Source of the DNA: CAYNFH01 sp964396385
Lineage (GTDB): Bacteria > Armatimonadota > Chthonomonadetes > Chthonomonadales > CAJBBX01
Direction of reading: 5' to 3'
Assembly: GCA_964396385.1 (NCBI GenBank)
Contig: CAYNFH010000094.1
Span: forward strand, 1-23,493
DNA: 23,493 nucleotides
The position numbers were made by a program, and so were the translations under genes. Below the pieces are notes generated by a model. It ran no database searches. It was not told where the DNA came from and saw only the letters and a program-made list of their open reading frames with translations. Positions 1 to 8,275 of this stretch are shown piece by piece (position 1 is the first letter of the stretch; each line of letters begins with the position of its first letter).

Positions 1-1147
1 CCGTCGCGTCCGGGGCGGGCCGAGCCGTGGCCCCGCCCAGGGCGGCCAGGAAGATCTCGCACTGGGCGGAGGGCAGATTCCGGGAGTACTCGACCGCGAT
101 GTCCAGCAGGACATCGTCCAGCGACACGAAGTTGTGCGACTTCCAGTAGTTCCGCGCGCCGGGCGTGAGCAGCGGGTCGAACGCCTTCTGCCAGGCCGTG
201 TAGGGCATAACCCCAACGTGCTCTCCCAACGGCCGGCCAAAGCCGAACAGCCGCTCGATCATCGGCTTGCCCTGCTCCGGGTCGCCGGCGTACAGAAGGG
301 CCAGCGCGATGATGTCCGTGCCGTGCGCATCCGCGGGAAGGAACGGCAGCGGCGGCGCCTTGCGTAGGACCGTCCAGACCGATAGATCCTCCGGAGCAGA
401 CGCCACATACTCCCGGTACTGCCGGAGGACGGAGTTGGCCTGCGCAAACGGATAGACGATCAAGCCACACAGCACCTCCGGGCCTAATGGATGGAGCTGG
501 AACTCGAACCGCGTAACGACGCCGAAGTTGCCGCCCCCGCCCCGGATCGCCCAGAACAGGTCCGCGTGCTCGGTACTGCTGGCGCGCACGACATCGCCGG
601 TTGCCGTTACGACCTCGGCCGAGAGAAGGTTGTCGACCGTCATTCCATACTTGCGGCTCAGCCAGCCGAACCCGCCTCCGAGCGCAAGGCCGGCGATGCC
701 GGTTGTGGAGTTTATCCCTACGGGCGTGGCCAGACCGTGGGCCTGTGTCGCGGCGTCAACGTCCGCGAGCGTTGCGCCCGCTTCGACGCTCGCCCGACGG
801 CCTTCGGGGTCTACGTGCACCGCCTTCATCAGCGACAGGTCGATCACAAGGCCGCCGTCGCAAAGAGCCGTGCCGGCGATGTTGTGACCGCCGCCACGAA
901 CCGCGGTGAGCAGGCCGTACTTGCGCGCGAAGCGGATGCACCGGACTATGTCGGCGGTCTCGACACATCGCACGATCAGGCCCGGCCGCTTGTCGATCAT
1001 CGCGTTCCAGATGGTCCGCGCCTCCTCGTAGGCCGGGCCGCCGCGGAGGATTACCTGGCCGCAGACCTCCTCCGCGAGCCGGCCGACCTCCTCGGTGGAA
1101 ACGCGGATGCCGACGCCTCCGAGGGTTGTCAACTCGATGGAGCACAT
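1..1147 (-). CDS. FAD-linked oxidoreductase, VAO/BBE family (C-terminus beyond window)
   Basis: About 382 residues are visible; the reading frame runs off the window edge, so the C-terminal BBE (berberine-bridge-like) segment is missing. The N-terminal FAD-binding PCMH domain is clear: RGGGHNIAG near residues 84-92 carries the His (H88) that normally forms an 8-alpha-histidyl bond to FAD, followed by GLVIDLS and GIAGLALGGGFGWLS near 150-164. In bicovalent members a Cys precedes the GxxGLxLGGG block; here that stretch is VGINSTTG, so single-site (His-only) attachment is expected. Family members oxidise alcohols, sugars or secondary metabolites with O2; the substrate cannot be read here. The ATG at 1147 is chosen because AAGGAGG lies 6 nt upstream. 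It is divergent from the HxlR regulator, which probably controls it. Confidence 0.9.
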   Translation of the reverse strand, partial: MCSIELTTLGGVGIRVSTEEVGRLAEEVCGQVILRGGPAYEEARTIWNAMIDKRPGLIVRCVETADIVRCIRFARKYGLLTAVRGGGHNIAGTALCDGGLVIDLSLMKAVHVDPEGRRASVEAGATLADVDAATQAHGLATPVGINSTTGIAGLALGGGFGWLSRKYGMTVDNLLSAEVVTATGDVVRASSTEHADLFWAIRGGGGNFGVVTRFEFQLHPLGPEVLCGLIVYPFAQANSVLRQYREYVASAPEDLSVWTVLRKAPPLPFLPADAHGTDIIALALLYAGDPEQGKPMIERLFGFGRPLGEHVGVMPYTAWQKAFDPLLTPGARNYWKSHNFVSLDDVLLDIAVEYSRNLPSAQCEIFLAALGGATARPAPDAT

Positions 1148-1219
1148 TCTCTTCCTCCTTCCTGGAATGGAAACTCTGTTGTCTGACCAGATGGTATCTC
1201 GCTTCGAGGGAGCGATCCA

Positions 1220-1234
1220 GTACAATTTCTGTAC
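1220..1234. promoter_or_regulatory. Palindromic operator candidate between oxidoreductase and HxlR gene
   Basis: GTACA-ATTTC-TGTAC is a perfect 5-bp inverted repeat with a 5-bp spacer in the 118-bp divergent intergenic region. It contains TACAAT (1221-1226), a plausible -10 for the rightward regulator gene, although no good -35 sits 17-18 bp upstream. Its complement TTGTAC could serve as a -35 for the leftward gene. A dimeric HxlR-type regulator bound here could repress both genes. The site is seen in sequence; the role is inferred. Confidence 0.45.
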
Positions 1235-1265
1235 CGACCCCTTATGGACTAGAAGTGAGGCCCCG

Positions 1266-1964
1266 ATGGCGAGGAAGACGGGCTACGGCCAGTTCTGCCC
1301 CCTGGCGAAGGCGAGCGAGGTTTTCGCTGAGAGATGGACGCCGCTCATTCTACGTGAGATTCTGCTGGGCAGTACCCGCTTCAGCGACATTCACCGCGGG
1401 GTGCCGTTGATGTCGCGGAGCCTGCTTTCCAAGCGGCTGCGGGAATTGACCCGGGCGGGGATAGTGGAGCGCGTCGACTCGGGCAACGGCTATGACGAAT
1501 ACGTGCTGACAACGGCGGGCGAAGAGCTGCGGCCCATCGTCCTGCAGCTCGGGGTCTGGGGCAAGCAGTGGACGCGGGCCGAGTTCGAGGCCGCGGATCT
1601 TGACGTGGGGCTGCTCATGTGGGACATGCGGCGGCGCGTGGACCAGCGCAGACTTCCCGGCCACCGGGTGGTGGTTCAGTTTCAGTACCGCGACGCGCCG
1701 ACTCAGTACCGTAGATGGTGGCTGGTGCTGACGAGAGACGACATCGACCTGTGCATGGAGGATCCCGGCCTGCAGCCGGACCTCACCGTGCAGACCGACG
1801 TCGGCACGATGACCAGCATCTGGATGGGAGATCTGTCTTTCGGGACGGCGCTCCAGTGCCGGGACCTGAAGATCGAGGGCCCGGCGGAGCTCCGGTCGCG
1901 CTTTCCAACGTGGCTGCAGCTCAGTGCCTTCGCCGAGATCGACCGCCGCCTGGGCAGGGAGTAG
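1266..1964 (+). CDS. HxlR-family transcriptional regulator with C-terminal SCP2-like domain
   Basis: 232 residues. Residues 8-100 form a winged-helix HxlR/DUF24 domain: a conserved N-terminal Cys (C11 in FCPLAKASEVFAERW), WTPLILREILLG, FSDIHRGVPLMS and LSKRLRELTRAGIVER. In the HypR/YodB branch the equivalent Cys senses quinones or electrophiles. Residues about 125-230 resemble an SCP2 sterol-carrier fold, an accessory domain seen in a subset of HxlR proteins that may bind a hydrophobic ligand. The ATG at 1266 follows GTGAGG at suitable spacing; a longer in-frame extension to 1095 would overlap the divergent gene and lacks family similarity. It likely autoregulates and controls the adjacent flavin oxidoreductase through the palindrome at 1220-1234. 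Domain call is strong; ligand unknown. Confidence 0.87.
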   Translation: MARKTGYGQFCPLAKASEVFAERWTPLILREILLGSTRFSDIHRGVPLMSRSLLSKRLRELTRAGIVERVDSGNGYDEYVLTTAGEELRPIVLQLGVWGKQWTRAEFEAADLDVGLLMWDMRRRVDQRRLPGHRVVVQFQYRDAPTQYRRWWLVLTRDDIDLCMEDPGLQPDLTVQTDVGTMTSIWMGDLSFGTALQCRDLKIEGPAELRSRFPTWLQLSAFAEIDRRLGRE

Positions 1965-2023
1965 AATCCAGGGGTGGTGGCGACTCCGAAGGATTCGGCA
2001 AGGCGACAGGCGAACAGGCGGGC

Positions 2024-2446
2024 ATGCCGTCACAAGAGACCACGGCCTGGCTGATTCGCTCGCGACGCTACCTGGCGGAGAGCTTCCGGCAATCGCCGGA
2101 CCTGCGCGTCGCGGCGGTTGCCGCCGGCTATTCTCCGTACCACTACCACCGTCTCTTCAAGGAGCTCTTTGGGGAGACGCCGTGGGAATATGTCTCGCGG
2201 CTGCGGTTTGAAGAGGCGAAGCGGCTCCTGTGCCTGTCTTGCCTGTCCGTGTCCGACGTCTGCCTCGACGTGGGATACGAGAGCCTGGCGTCCTTCAGCA
2301 CCGCCTTTTCGGCCCGGTACGGCTATCCGCCTACGGAGTTCCGCCGCATCTTCGCCATTCCGTTCCACCGCACCCTCCGCTTTGTCCCGGTCTGCTTTCT
2401 CGCCCCGCCGGAAGCCGCGCTCCGCGAGGAGAGCAAGATTCGATAA
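2024..2446 (+). CDS. Minimal AraC-family transcriptional regulator (DNA-binding domain only)
   Basis: 140 residues carrying only the AraC/XylS C-terminal domain with its two helix-turn-helix units: first near residues 24-48 (VAAVAAGYSPYHYHRLFKEL), second near 75-99 (VSDVCLDVGYESLASFSTAF), ending in the usual GYPPTEFRR. No N-terminal ligand-binding domain precedes it, so effector sensing must lie elsewhere or be absent. It begins 59 bp after the HxlR gene and 47 bp before the VOC gene on the same strand. AraC-VOC-DUF1801 neighbourhoods are, to my recollection, common in environmental bacteria, so it probably regulates the two small genes downstream. The start is uncertain: only a weak GGCGGG precedes the ATG, and the frame is open upstream. 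Confidence 0.85.
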   Translation: MPSQETTAWLIRSRRYLAESFRQSPDLRVAAVAAGYSPYHYHRLFKELFGETPWEYVSRLRFEEAKRLLCLSCLSVSDVCLDVGYESLASFSTAFSARYGYPPTEFRRIFAIPFHRTLRFVPVCFLAPPEAALREESKIR

Positions 2447-2493
2447 GCATCGAGTCCTCGCGTGCGCTCATACTTTCCGGTGGAGGTGTCCAA

Positions 2494-2910
2494 ATGATCA
2501 CGCGACTGACGCATACGACGGTGTTTGTCCTAGACCAGGACCAGGCGCTGGATTTCTACGTCAACAAGCTCGGCTTTACCAAGAGCATGGACTTCACCAC
2601 GCCAACGGGATTCCGCTGGCTCACCGTCTCGGCGCCCAAGCAGCCGGACTTCCAGCTTAGCCTGTTGAAAGTAGAGCCGGGCGACGCGATGAAGGAAGAG
2701 ACGGCTGCCCTGCTGCGGGACCTGATGGCCGGAGGCGGCGTGGGCGTAGGGGCGTTCGAGTGCGACGACTGCCGGGCGACTTACGCGGAGCTCTCCGCCA
2801 AGGGAGTGAAGTTCCTGCGCGAGCCCGCGGACCAGTTCTACGGGGTGGACGCGACCATCCAGGACCCGTTCGGCAACACGTTCACCCTCCTGGAACCCAA
2901 GAAGCGGTAA
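2494..2910 (+). CDS. VOC (glyoxalase/bleomycin-resistance/dioxygenase) superfamily protein
   Basis: 138 residues with the paired beta-alpha-beta-beta-beta modules of the VOC fold. Module 1 starts at THTTVFVLDQDQALDFYVN; module 2 runs through GVGAFECDD, YAELSAKGVKF and QDPFGNTFTLLEP. Likely metal ligands are H7 at the first strand and E134 in the final LLEP strand. Family members bind a divalent metal and act as lyases, dioxygenases or drug-binding proteins; this short single-domain form with a DPFGN turn is of the generic unassigned type. The start is well supported: GGAGG at 2482-2486 precedes the ATG by 7 nt. It follows the AraC regulator and precedes the DUF1801 gene by 16 bp, so co-transcription is likely. 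Confidence 0.88.
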   Translation: MITRLTHTTVFVLDQDQALDFYVNKLGFTKSMDFTTPTGFRWLTVSAPKQPDFQLSLLKVEPGDAMKEETAALLRDLMAGGGVGVGAFECDDCRATYAELSAKGVKFLREPADQFYGVDATIQDPFGNTFTLLEPKKR

Positions 2911-2926
2911 CGGAAAGGAGCCAAGA

Positions 2927-3382
2927 TTGGCTGACAGCAAGCGAAGCAGCAAGAGCCCGTCCGCGCGCGGCAAGGCCGCCGAGGTATTCACGGACGAGGA
3001 ACGGGCCGCGATGAAGGAGCTCGCCCAGGAGCGCAGGGCCGCGCGCGGGGAGGACGGCGAAAGCGCCGCCCTCGCGAATATCGCCGAGATGCCGGAACCG
3101 GACCGCGCCCTGGGCGAGCGGCTCCATGCCATCATCAAGGCCGCCGCGCCGGACCTCACGTCGAGAACCTGGTACGGGATGCCCGCGTACTGCAAGGACG
3201 GCAACGTCCTCTGCTTCTTCCAGAACGCGTCCAAGTTCAAGTCACGTTACGCGACGCTCGGTTTTAGCGACAAGGCAAAGCTCGACGACGGCGCCATGTG
3301 GCCGACCAGCTTTGCGCTGAAAGAGCTGACTCCGGCCGTGGAGGCCAGGATTGCCGAGCTCGTGAAGAGTGCCTCAAGCTGA
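2927..3382 (+). CDS. DUF1801-domain protein (YdhG/iron-chaperone-like)
   Basis: 151 residues. The N-terminal 55 residues are rich in Lys, Arg, Glu and Ser and probably flexible. The DUF1801 core starts at LGERLHAIIKAAAPDLT and includes the characteristic TWYGMPAYCKDGNVLCFFQN, followed by ATLGFSDKAKLDDG and a C-terminal LTPAVEARIAELVK helix. The family includes bacterial YdhG and proteins with a frataxin-like fold, but the biochemical role is not established. The start codon is TTG at 2927, chosen because AAAGGAG sits 6 nt upstream and only 16 bp separate it from the VOC gene. It ends 8 bp before the convergent GxGYxYP gene, with no obvious terminator between them. Confidence 0.85.
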   Translation: MADSKRSSKSPSARGKAAEVFTDEERAAMKELAQERRAARGEDGESAALANIAEMPEPDRALGERLHAIIKAAAPDLTSRTWYGMPAYCKDGNVLCFFQNASKFKSRYATLGFSDKAKLDDGAMWPTSFALKELTPAVEARIAELVKSASS

Positions 3383-3390
3383 AGATCGGC

Positions 3391-5823
3391 CTAGCGGTGC
3401 GCCTGCCGATAGAGAGCGTGGAGCTGTGACGGCGTTACCGCCACGTACTGGGGCCCCAGCAGCTCCAGGATGCGCTTCAGGTCCGACAGCTTCGAGCCCC
3501 AGTTCCAGATAAAGGCGTTTACGAATGCCGGGCGCGTGTTTCCCACGCGCTGGCGGATCTGGTCCGCAAGCTTCTCCGGGCCGGAGTCGGCGCCGGTGAT
3601 CGCCCGGAAGACGGTCTGACCGCCCGGCAGGTCATAGGTGAGAGCACTGTACGGGATGCCGCCGGGACTGCCGTAGTCCGGCATCAGGAAGCGCACGCTT
3701 GGCATCAGGCGCGCCGCCCGCGCGATGTCCGGAGCGCTGACATTCATCAGCCGGATGGTGTGCATGTCCAGCCGGGCCATGTACTGCTCCGTCCAGCGGT
3801 AGAAGTCCGCGAACGCTCCGCCGCGGTCCTTGAGGGCGGTGGCCCAATCCGGCCCGTAGATATAGCCGACGCCGGACACATCGCAGAGGAACTCATCGTT
3901 CGGAGTGGCGTGGTTGTAGTACCAGCGCGCCCAGGTAGGCGCGCAATCGATGAGGGTCGGTCCCAGACCCCATCCGACGGGGATGGTGCCGTGCAGCGGA
4001 TCCTCAAAATAGTTCCGGAAGTAGTTTCGCCAGGTGCAGAGGTTATCGCCGTCCGACATCGTGAAGCTCAGATAGACCCTGGTGTGGTCGAGCGGGGGCG
4101 GCGGCGCCTGCGGCTTCTGCCTGAGGGTATCTTGCTGCACGCCGCTGAAGACCGAGAAGTTCGCGACATAGTCGCTCACGACGGTCACTTTCCCGAAGCG
4201 GCTCGCCAGGGATACTCCCGGACCTTCGTTGATGCCCATGTCCTCCCCATGCCACCAGAAGCCGCGCACCACCGCGCCCTCCGGCAGCGCCGCGAGCATG
4301 GCCTTCACCTCGGCCGTTTCCTGCGGGCCCTCGGCGCCCGGCAGGTTCTGGGCGCGGGTCCCCGTGATCCAGAACACGGCTCCCTTTGCCGCGATGATCT
4401 GATCCAGCGCGCCCGTGTGGAAGATGGCCGGGTCCAGGCAGCACGCCAGGTAGGGGTTCAGACGCGGCAGAAGGTTCCTGTGGATGTAGCGCAGGGCGTC
4501 CGCGTCTCCCTTGAACTTCCCGCGCAGGTCGGCTTTGATCGGCAGCCGCAGCCGGCGCGCCAGCTCCGGGGTGGCCATCAGCAGATTGTCCGCGCCCGCC
4601 AGGCATGCCGCCACGCAGGGGCTGAGATACACCTTGGGGTCCGCAACGACTGCGCCCCTGGCAGCGGAGCGGAACCGTTCTACCAGGCTCAGTGGATCGG
4701 TAACCGGGATGGGATCGTCTGTGTCCCCCTGACGGCGCATCTCGTCCAGCCAGAAGCGGTCATCCTCTTGGAAGACCAGATAGATCCGCGGCTGTGTACG
4801 GTTGACGAGCCCCTGCAAAGAGAGGAGTAAGATGCGTTCATCGGGCGTCAAATGGCGCACGTCCGCCACGTATAGGTGACGGGCCGGGACCGGCATCTTC
4901 GGCTGAAAGGTGGGGTAGGGTCGCGGCGGCGCGGGCAGAACGAGGTTGGCGTAGACGGGCGGCTTCGGCAGGCGCGCGAAGCGGGCGAAGGCGGCCCGGC
5001 GCTGTGCGGGGCCCAGCAGACCCTTGTGCTCCAGCGCGGCCAGAGTGCCGCGCAACAGGAGCTGCTCCGTGGCCCAGGCTTCCAGATCTCCTGCCGGCCC
5101 GGCATGGGTCCAGACGTCGACCGCACCGGCAAAGGGCGGTGTGCGATGCAGCAGGATGGCTACGACCGGCCGCTGCTTTGCGCCCAGAGCCGGGATCACC
5201 ACATCTCCCGCGGGCAGGGTATCCGGATCGAGTCGCTGCGAGCGAGCGGCCGAAGACCAGTCCAATCCTAATGCCGCGAGGCCGAGAGGATCGCCCGGGG
5301 CGACACCTGGAGCCGTGTCCGTTCCCGGTCCTGTAAAGCCGCCGACACCTACGCCATTCGGACCAAATAGCGCCGGCTCGCCGCGGTGCCCCAAATCGGT
5401 CCAAGGGCCCGCGCTGTTGCGCCCGACGGGATGCGTGAAAGGAATGCCGGAGAGAATGAGCGCGCCACCCGCCTGGTGGAAAGCACGTATGGAGGCAAAC
5501 GCTTTAGCCGGATAGGTATTGCCGTAGGGAAGCACCAGGGCCGCGAACGCGTGCGCATTGAATCGCGTCGGGTCAGACAGGGCGTCTTCTCCCAGCACCT
5601 CCGCGTCTACCCCGTTCTCACGCAGGCGCCGGACGATGTCACGGGGCGATGTCTGAGGGCTCACGCCGTAGTAGGGAAACCCGGGCTCAAAGAAGACGGC
5701 GACACGCGCAGTCCGCGGCAACCCCCGTACCGGGATGCTGGCCCGCGAAACAGCAACGGGGGTGAACAGGAGCAACGCAAGGAACACAAGGCGCCGCGCT
5801 ATAGGTGGCAGGTGGTGTCTCAT
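3391..5823 (-). CDS. Secreted GxGYxYP-family putative glycoside hydrolase with N-terminal GATase-like domain
   Basis: 810 residues. A signal peptide (RRLVFLALLLFTPVAVSRA, residues 10-28) is followed at about 38-150 by a Rossmann-like, GATase/ThuA-like domain (RVAVFFEPGFPYYGV, AALVLPYGNTYP, GGALILSGIPFTHP). A middle region begins at RHLYVADVRHLTPDERILLL (about 315). The GxGYxYP module has SDGDN at 590-594 and GVGYIYGP at 651-658, one residue off the canonical motif. The family is assigned to putative glycoside hydrolases; substrate unknown. The start at 5823 forms an ATGA overlap with the stop codon of the GH95 gene, giving strict coupling and placing the signal peptide correctly; a longer 819-residue start would reach back into that gene. 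It probably works with the fucosidase on exported glycans. Confidence 0.87.
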   Translation of the reverse strand: MRHHLPPIARRLVFLALLLFTPVAVSRASIPVRGLPRTARVAVFFEPGFPYYGVSPQTSPRDIVRRLRENGVDAEVLGEDALSDPTRFNAHAFAALVLPYGNTYPAKAFASIRAFHQAGGALILSGIPFTHPVGRNSAGPWTDLGHRGEPALFGPNGVGVGGFTGPGTDTAPGVAPGDPLGLAALGLDWSSAARSQRLDPDTLPAGDVVIPALGAKQRPVVAILLHRTPPFAGAVDVWTHAGPAGDLEAWATEQLLLRGTLAALEHKGLLGPAQRRAAFARFARLPKPPVYANLVLPAPPRPYPTFQPKMPVPARHLYVADVRHLTPDERILLLSLQGLVNRTQPRIYLVFQEDDRFWLDEMRRQGDTDDPIPVTDPLSLVERFRSAARGAVVADPKVYLSPCVAACLAGADNLLMATPELARRLRLPIKADLRGKFKGDADALRYIHRNLLPRLNPYLACCLDPAIFHTGALDQIIAAKGAVFWITGTRAQNLPGAEGPQETAEVKAMLAALPEGAVVRGFWWHGEDMGINEGPGVSLASRFGKVTVVSDYVANFSVFSGVQQDTLRQKPQAPPPPLDHTRVYLSFTMSDGDNLCTWRNYFRNYFEDPLHGTIPVGWGLGPTLIDCAPTWARWYYNHATPNDEFLCDVSGVGYIYGPDWATALKDRGGAFADFYRWTEQYMARLDMHTIRLMNVSAPDIARAARLMPSVRFLMPDYGSPGGIPYSALTYDLPGGQTVFRAITGADSGPEKLADQIRQRVGNTRPAFVNAFIWNWGSKLSDLKRILELLGPQYVAVTPSQLHALYRQAHR

Positions 5824-8165
5824 AGTGGATTCACGCCGAAAGGCGCCCACCGCCGACTGACCGTTTCCTGTCGTTTGCGCTCATCGCTGGGTAGCTGCAC
5901 GAGGACGCTCTGCTCGGCGGACAGACTGGCGGCGTTGATGGTCTTCACTTCGCCGTTGACGCGGACTTTGACCGGGCGCGGATTGGGCGAGCGGATGGAG
6001 AAGTGTGTGACCCTGCCGTCTTTCCAGGAGGCGTCGACCGTGAAGTTGCCGCGGGCCTTGAGCCCCTTGAACGAGCCGCCGGCAGCCCACTCATGGGGCA
6101 GCGCGGGGAGGAGGGCGATTTCGCCGGCATGGGACTGCAGCAGCATCTCCGCGATGGCACCGGTGATGCCGAAGTTGCCGTCCATCTGAAAGGGAGGATG
6201 GTTGCAGAAGAGGTTGCTGAGGGTGTTGTAGGTGAGGAGGCCGCGCACCATGATGCCGGCGCGGTCTCCCTCTCCCAGCCGCGCCCAGAGGGCACACCGC
6301 CACGGCCACGTCCAGGACCGGCGGCTGTCGCCGATGGTGGTCTCTACGGTAAAGGGCCGGTCGCCATGGTCGTTGCTGCGCGCCTTGAGCGACACGATGG
6401 CGGCTCGCGCCAACTCTGGCGTCTGAGTAGGGCTGATCTGACGCCCCGGGTAGACGGCGAACAGGTGCGAAGTGTGGCGGTGCGTGTCGTGGGGATCGTC
6501 GCGATCCGTCTGCCACTCCTGGAGCTGTCCCCACCGGCCGATCTTGTTGGGCGCCAGGTCTTTCTGCATCCGGGCAATCTTCGCCTGGTAGCCGGCATCC
6601 GTCTGAAGCGCCCGGGCGGCTTCGAGGTAGTTCTGGAAGAGGTCCCAGATGAGCTGCTGGTCGTGCATGACCCCGTCTTCACGCGGGCCGTGCTCCGGGG
6701 ACCAGCCGCTGGGCGCGACCAGAGTGCCGTCGGGCAGGCGCTTGAGATGGTCCTCCCAGAACTGGGATATCTCTTTGAGGACCGGGTAAGCCGTTTTGGC
6801 CAGGTAGTCCCGGTCCTGGGTGAAGGCCCAGTGCTCGAACATGTGGTGGGCATACCATGCGCTGGCGGGGATGTTCCATTCCCAACCGTTACCGCCGAAG
6901 ATGCTCTGGCTGGTGCGGGCGGTCCAACCGCGGGCATTGGCGCCGAATGCCTTGCGGGTGGCGATGCGGCAAGGCTCCTGGGCGGCGACGATGAAGTCGA
7001 TCAGCGGCACGTGGCATTCGGCAAGGTTTGTCGTCTCCGCGGGCCAGTAGTTCATCTGCACGTTGATGTTATTGTGGTAGTCGCTGGCCCAGGCGGGCTG
7101 GTTGCTGTCGTTCCAGAGGCCTTGGAGGTTGGCGGGCAGACCGCCCGGCCGGGAGCTGCTCGCGAGCAGGTACCGGCCGTAGGCGAACATGGTCGCTTCC
7201 AGGTCGAGATCGGGATGGCCGGCGGCATAGCGCTTCAGCCGCGCATCGGTGGGCATGGCGAGGACTTCGGAGGGGGTTGTGCCGAGCTGCAGGGTGATGC
7301 GGCCGAGCAGCGAGGAGAGATCCCGGACATGAGCGCCCCGCAGGGTGCGGTAGGGTTTGGCTCCCGCGGCCGCCAGCTCCCGCTCCACCACCGGCAGCGG
7401 ATCGGCGCCGCGCCACCCGGAGGAGTAGTCGGACTTGTAGTTGGTACGAGCATCCAGTAGGAGCATGAGCTCATCACAGTGGGAGAAGGTGAGGGCCTCG
7501 CCGTCAGCCGCGATGGCGCCGCCCCTGTGCAGCGCCTGGACCATGCAAGCGTGCTTGAGGTGGTTGGGCATCTCTCCGGCAAACCAGAGGCTGTTATCGG
7601 TGGCCTGGGTCCGGGCTGACTGGCCCGATTGGAGGCTGATCCGGCCCGAGAGCGCGCCGCGCCTACCGGCGGTGTAGCGGAAGACCAGGACCTGGTCCGG
7701 ATGGCTGGCAAATGCCTCGCGGATGTATTTCAGGCCATTCTGGCTGAAAGTGGTGGTGTGGATACCGGTCGTAAGGTTCAGCTCGCGGCGATAATCGGCG
7801 GGGACTGACGGGCTGGATCCTATCTCATCGCTTCCGGAGCGGCTCGGGGAATCCCCCATGGCGCCCGCATAGTCCCAGGTGATTTTCAGGTCGCCGAAGT
7901 TGCGATAGGACCCGAAGCCGCGGTCGCCGGTCTCGTATTCGCCGTCCCAGTTGTTGTCACCGGACCAGAGGCTCTGCTCGTTGAACTGGATCCGTTCGCT
8001 GGCAACGCCGCCGAACAGCATGCAGCCCATGCGGCCATTGCCCAACGGCAGCGCCTCGCTCGACCAGTCCCGCGCCGGCTCGCGGTAGGTTAGCGTGGGG
8101 GAGGCGGCGCCGGCAGCCTGAGCCTCACCGCCCAGGAGGGCAACCAATACGATGGCCGCGAACAT
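5820..8165 (-). CDS. GH95 alpha-L-fucosidase, secreted
   Basis: 781 residues, full length for GH95. After a short hydrophobic leader (residues 1-18, lacking the usual basic n-region) the N-terminal beta-domain shows SSEALPLGNGRMGCMLFGG, RIQFNEQSLWSGD and FGDLKI. The (alpha/alpha)6 catalytic domain contains NLQGLWND, HNNINVQMNYWPAE (365-378), SGWSPEHGPRED (487-497) and PPFQMDGNFGITGAIAEML (657-675). By comparison with Bifidobacterium AfcA, N366, N368, E491 and D662 match the catalytic Asn pair, general acid and conserved Asp. GH95 enzymes hydrolyse alpha-1,2-fucosyl linkages by inversion; related members act on L-galactosides. The ATG at 8165 follows a weak CAGGG; an in-frame TGA 15 nt upstream excludes a longer start. 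First gene of a coupled pair, divergent from the M55 peptidase. Confidence 0.93.
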   Translation of the reverse strand: MFAAIVLVALLGGEAQAAGAASPTLTYREPARDWSSEALPLGNGRMGCMLFGGVASERIQFNEQSLWSGDNNWDGEYETGDRGFGSYRNFGDLKITWDYAGAMGDSPSRSGSDEIGSSPSVPADYRRELNLTTGIHTTTFSQNGLKYIREAFASHPDQVLVFRYTAGRRGALSGRISLQSGQSARTQATDNSLWFAGEMPNHLKHACMVQALHRGGAIAADGEALTFSHCDELMLLLDARTNYKSDYSSGWRGADPLPVVERELAAAGAKPYRTLRGAHVRDLSSLLGRITLQLGTTPSEVLAMPTDARLKRYAAGHPDLDLEATMFAYGRYLLASSSRPGGLPANLQGLWNDSNQPAWASDYHNNINVQMNYWPAETTNLAECHVPLIDFIVAAQEPCRIATRKAFGANARGWTARTSQSIFGGNGWEWNIPASAWYAHHMFEHWAFTQDRDYLAKTAYPVLKEISQFWEDHLKRLPDGTLVAPSGWSPEHGPREDGVMHDQQLIWDLFQNYLEAARALQTDAGYQAKIARMQKDLAPNKIGRWGQLQEWQTDRDDPHDTHRHTSHLFAVYPGRQISPTQTPELARAAIVSLKARSNDHGDRPFTVETTIGDSRRSWTWPWRCALWARLGEGDRAGIMVRGLLTYNTLSNLFCNHPPFQMDGNFGITGAIAEMLLQSHAGEIALLPALPHEWAAGGSFKGLKARGNFTVDASWKDGRVTHFSIRSPNPRPVKVRVNGEVKTINAASLSAEQSVLVQLPSDERKRQETVSRRWAPFGVNPL

Positions 8166-8275
8166 ACCCTGTAGTTCTCACACTCCTCTGTGCGTACTCG
8201 ACAACTCAGGATACCTTGCAGAAGGAGGGCGAGAGGCTGGCAGCCCGGCCGGGGCACACGGGGAGAGGGAGTGAC

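Noticed and set aside
491..1186. Plus-strand 231-residue reading frame
   Set aside because: It is antisense to the FAD oxidoreductase, which has clear family motifs and a strong ribosome-binding site; the frame has no recognisable domain.
3760..4830. Plus-strand 356-residue reading frame
   Set aside because: Antisense to the GxGYxYP gene, with no family signature.
6003..7460. Plus-strand 485-residue reading frame
   Set aside because: Antisense to the GH95 gene. Long open frames opposite genes are expected in GC-rich DNA, and the translation is Gly/Val/Arg-rich with no domain.
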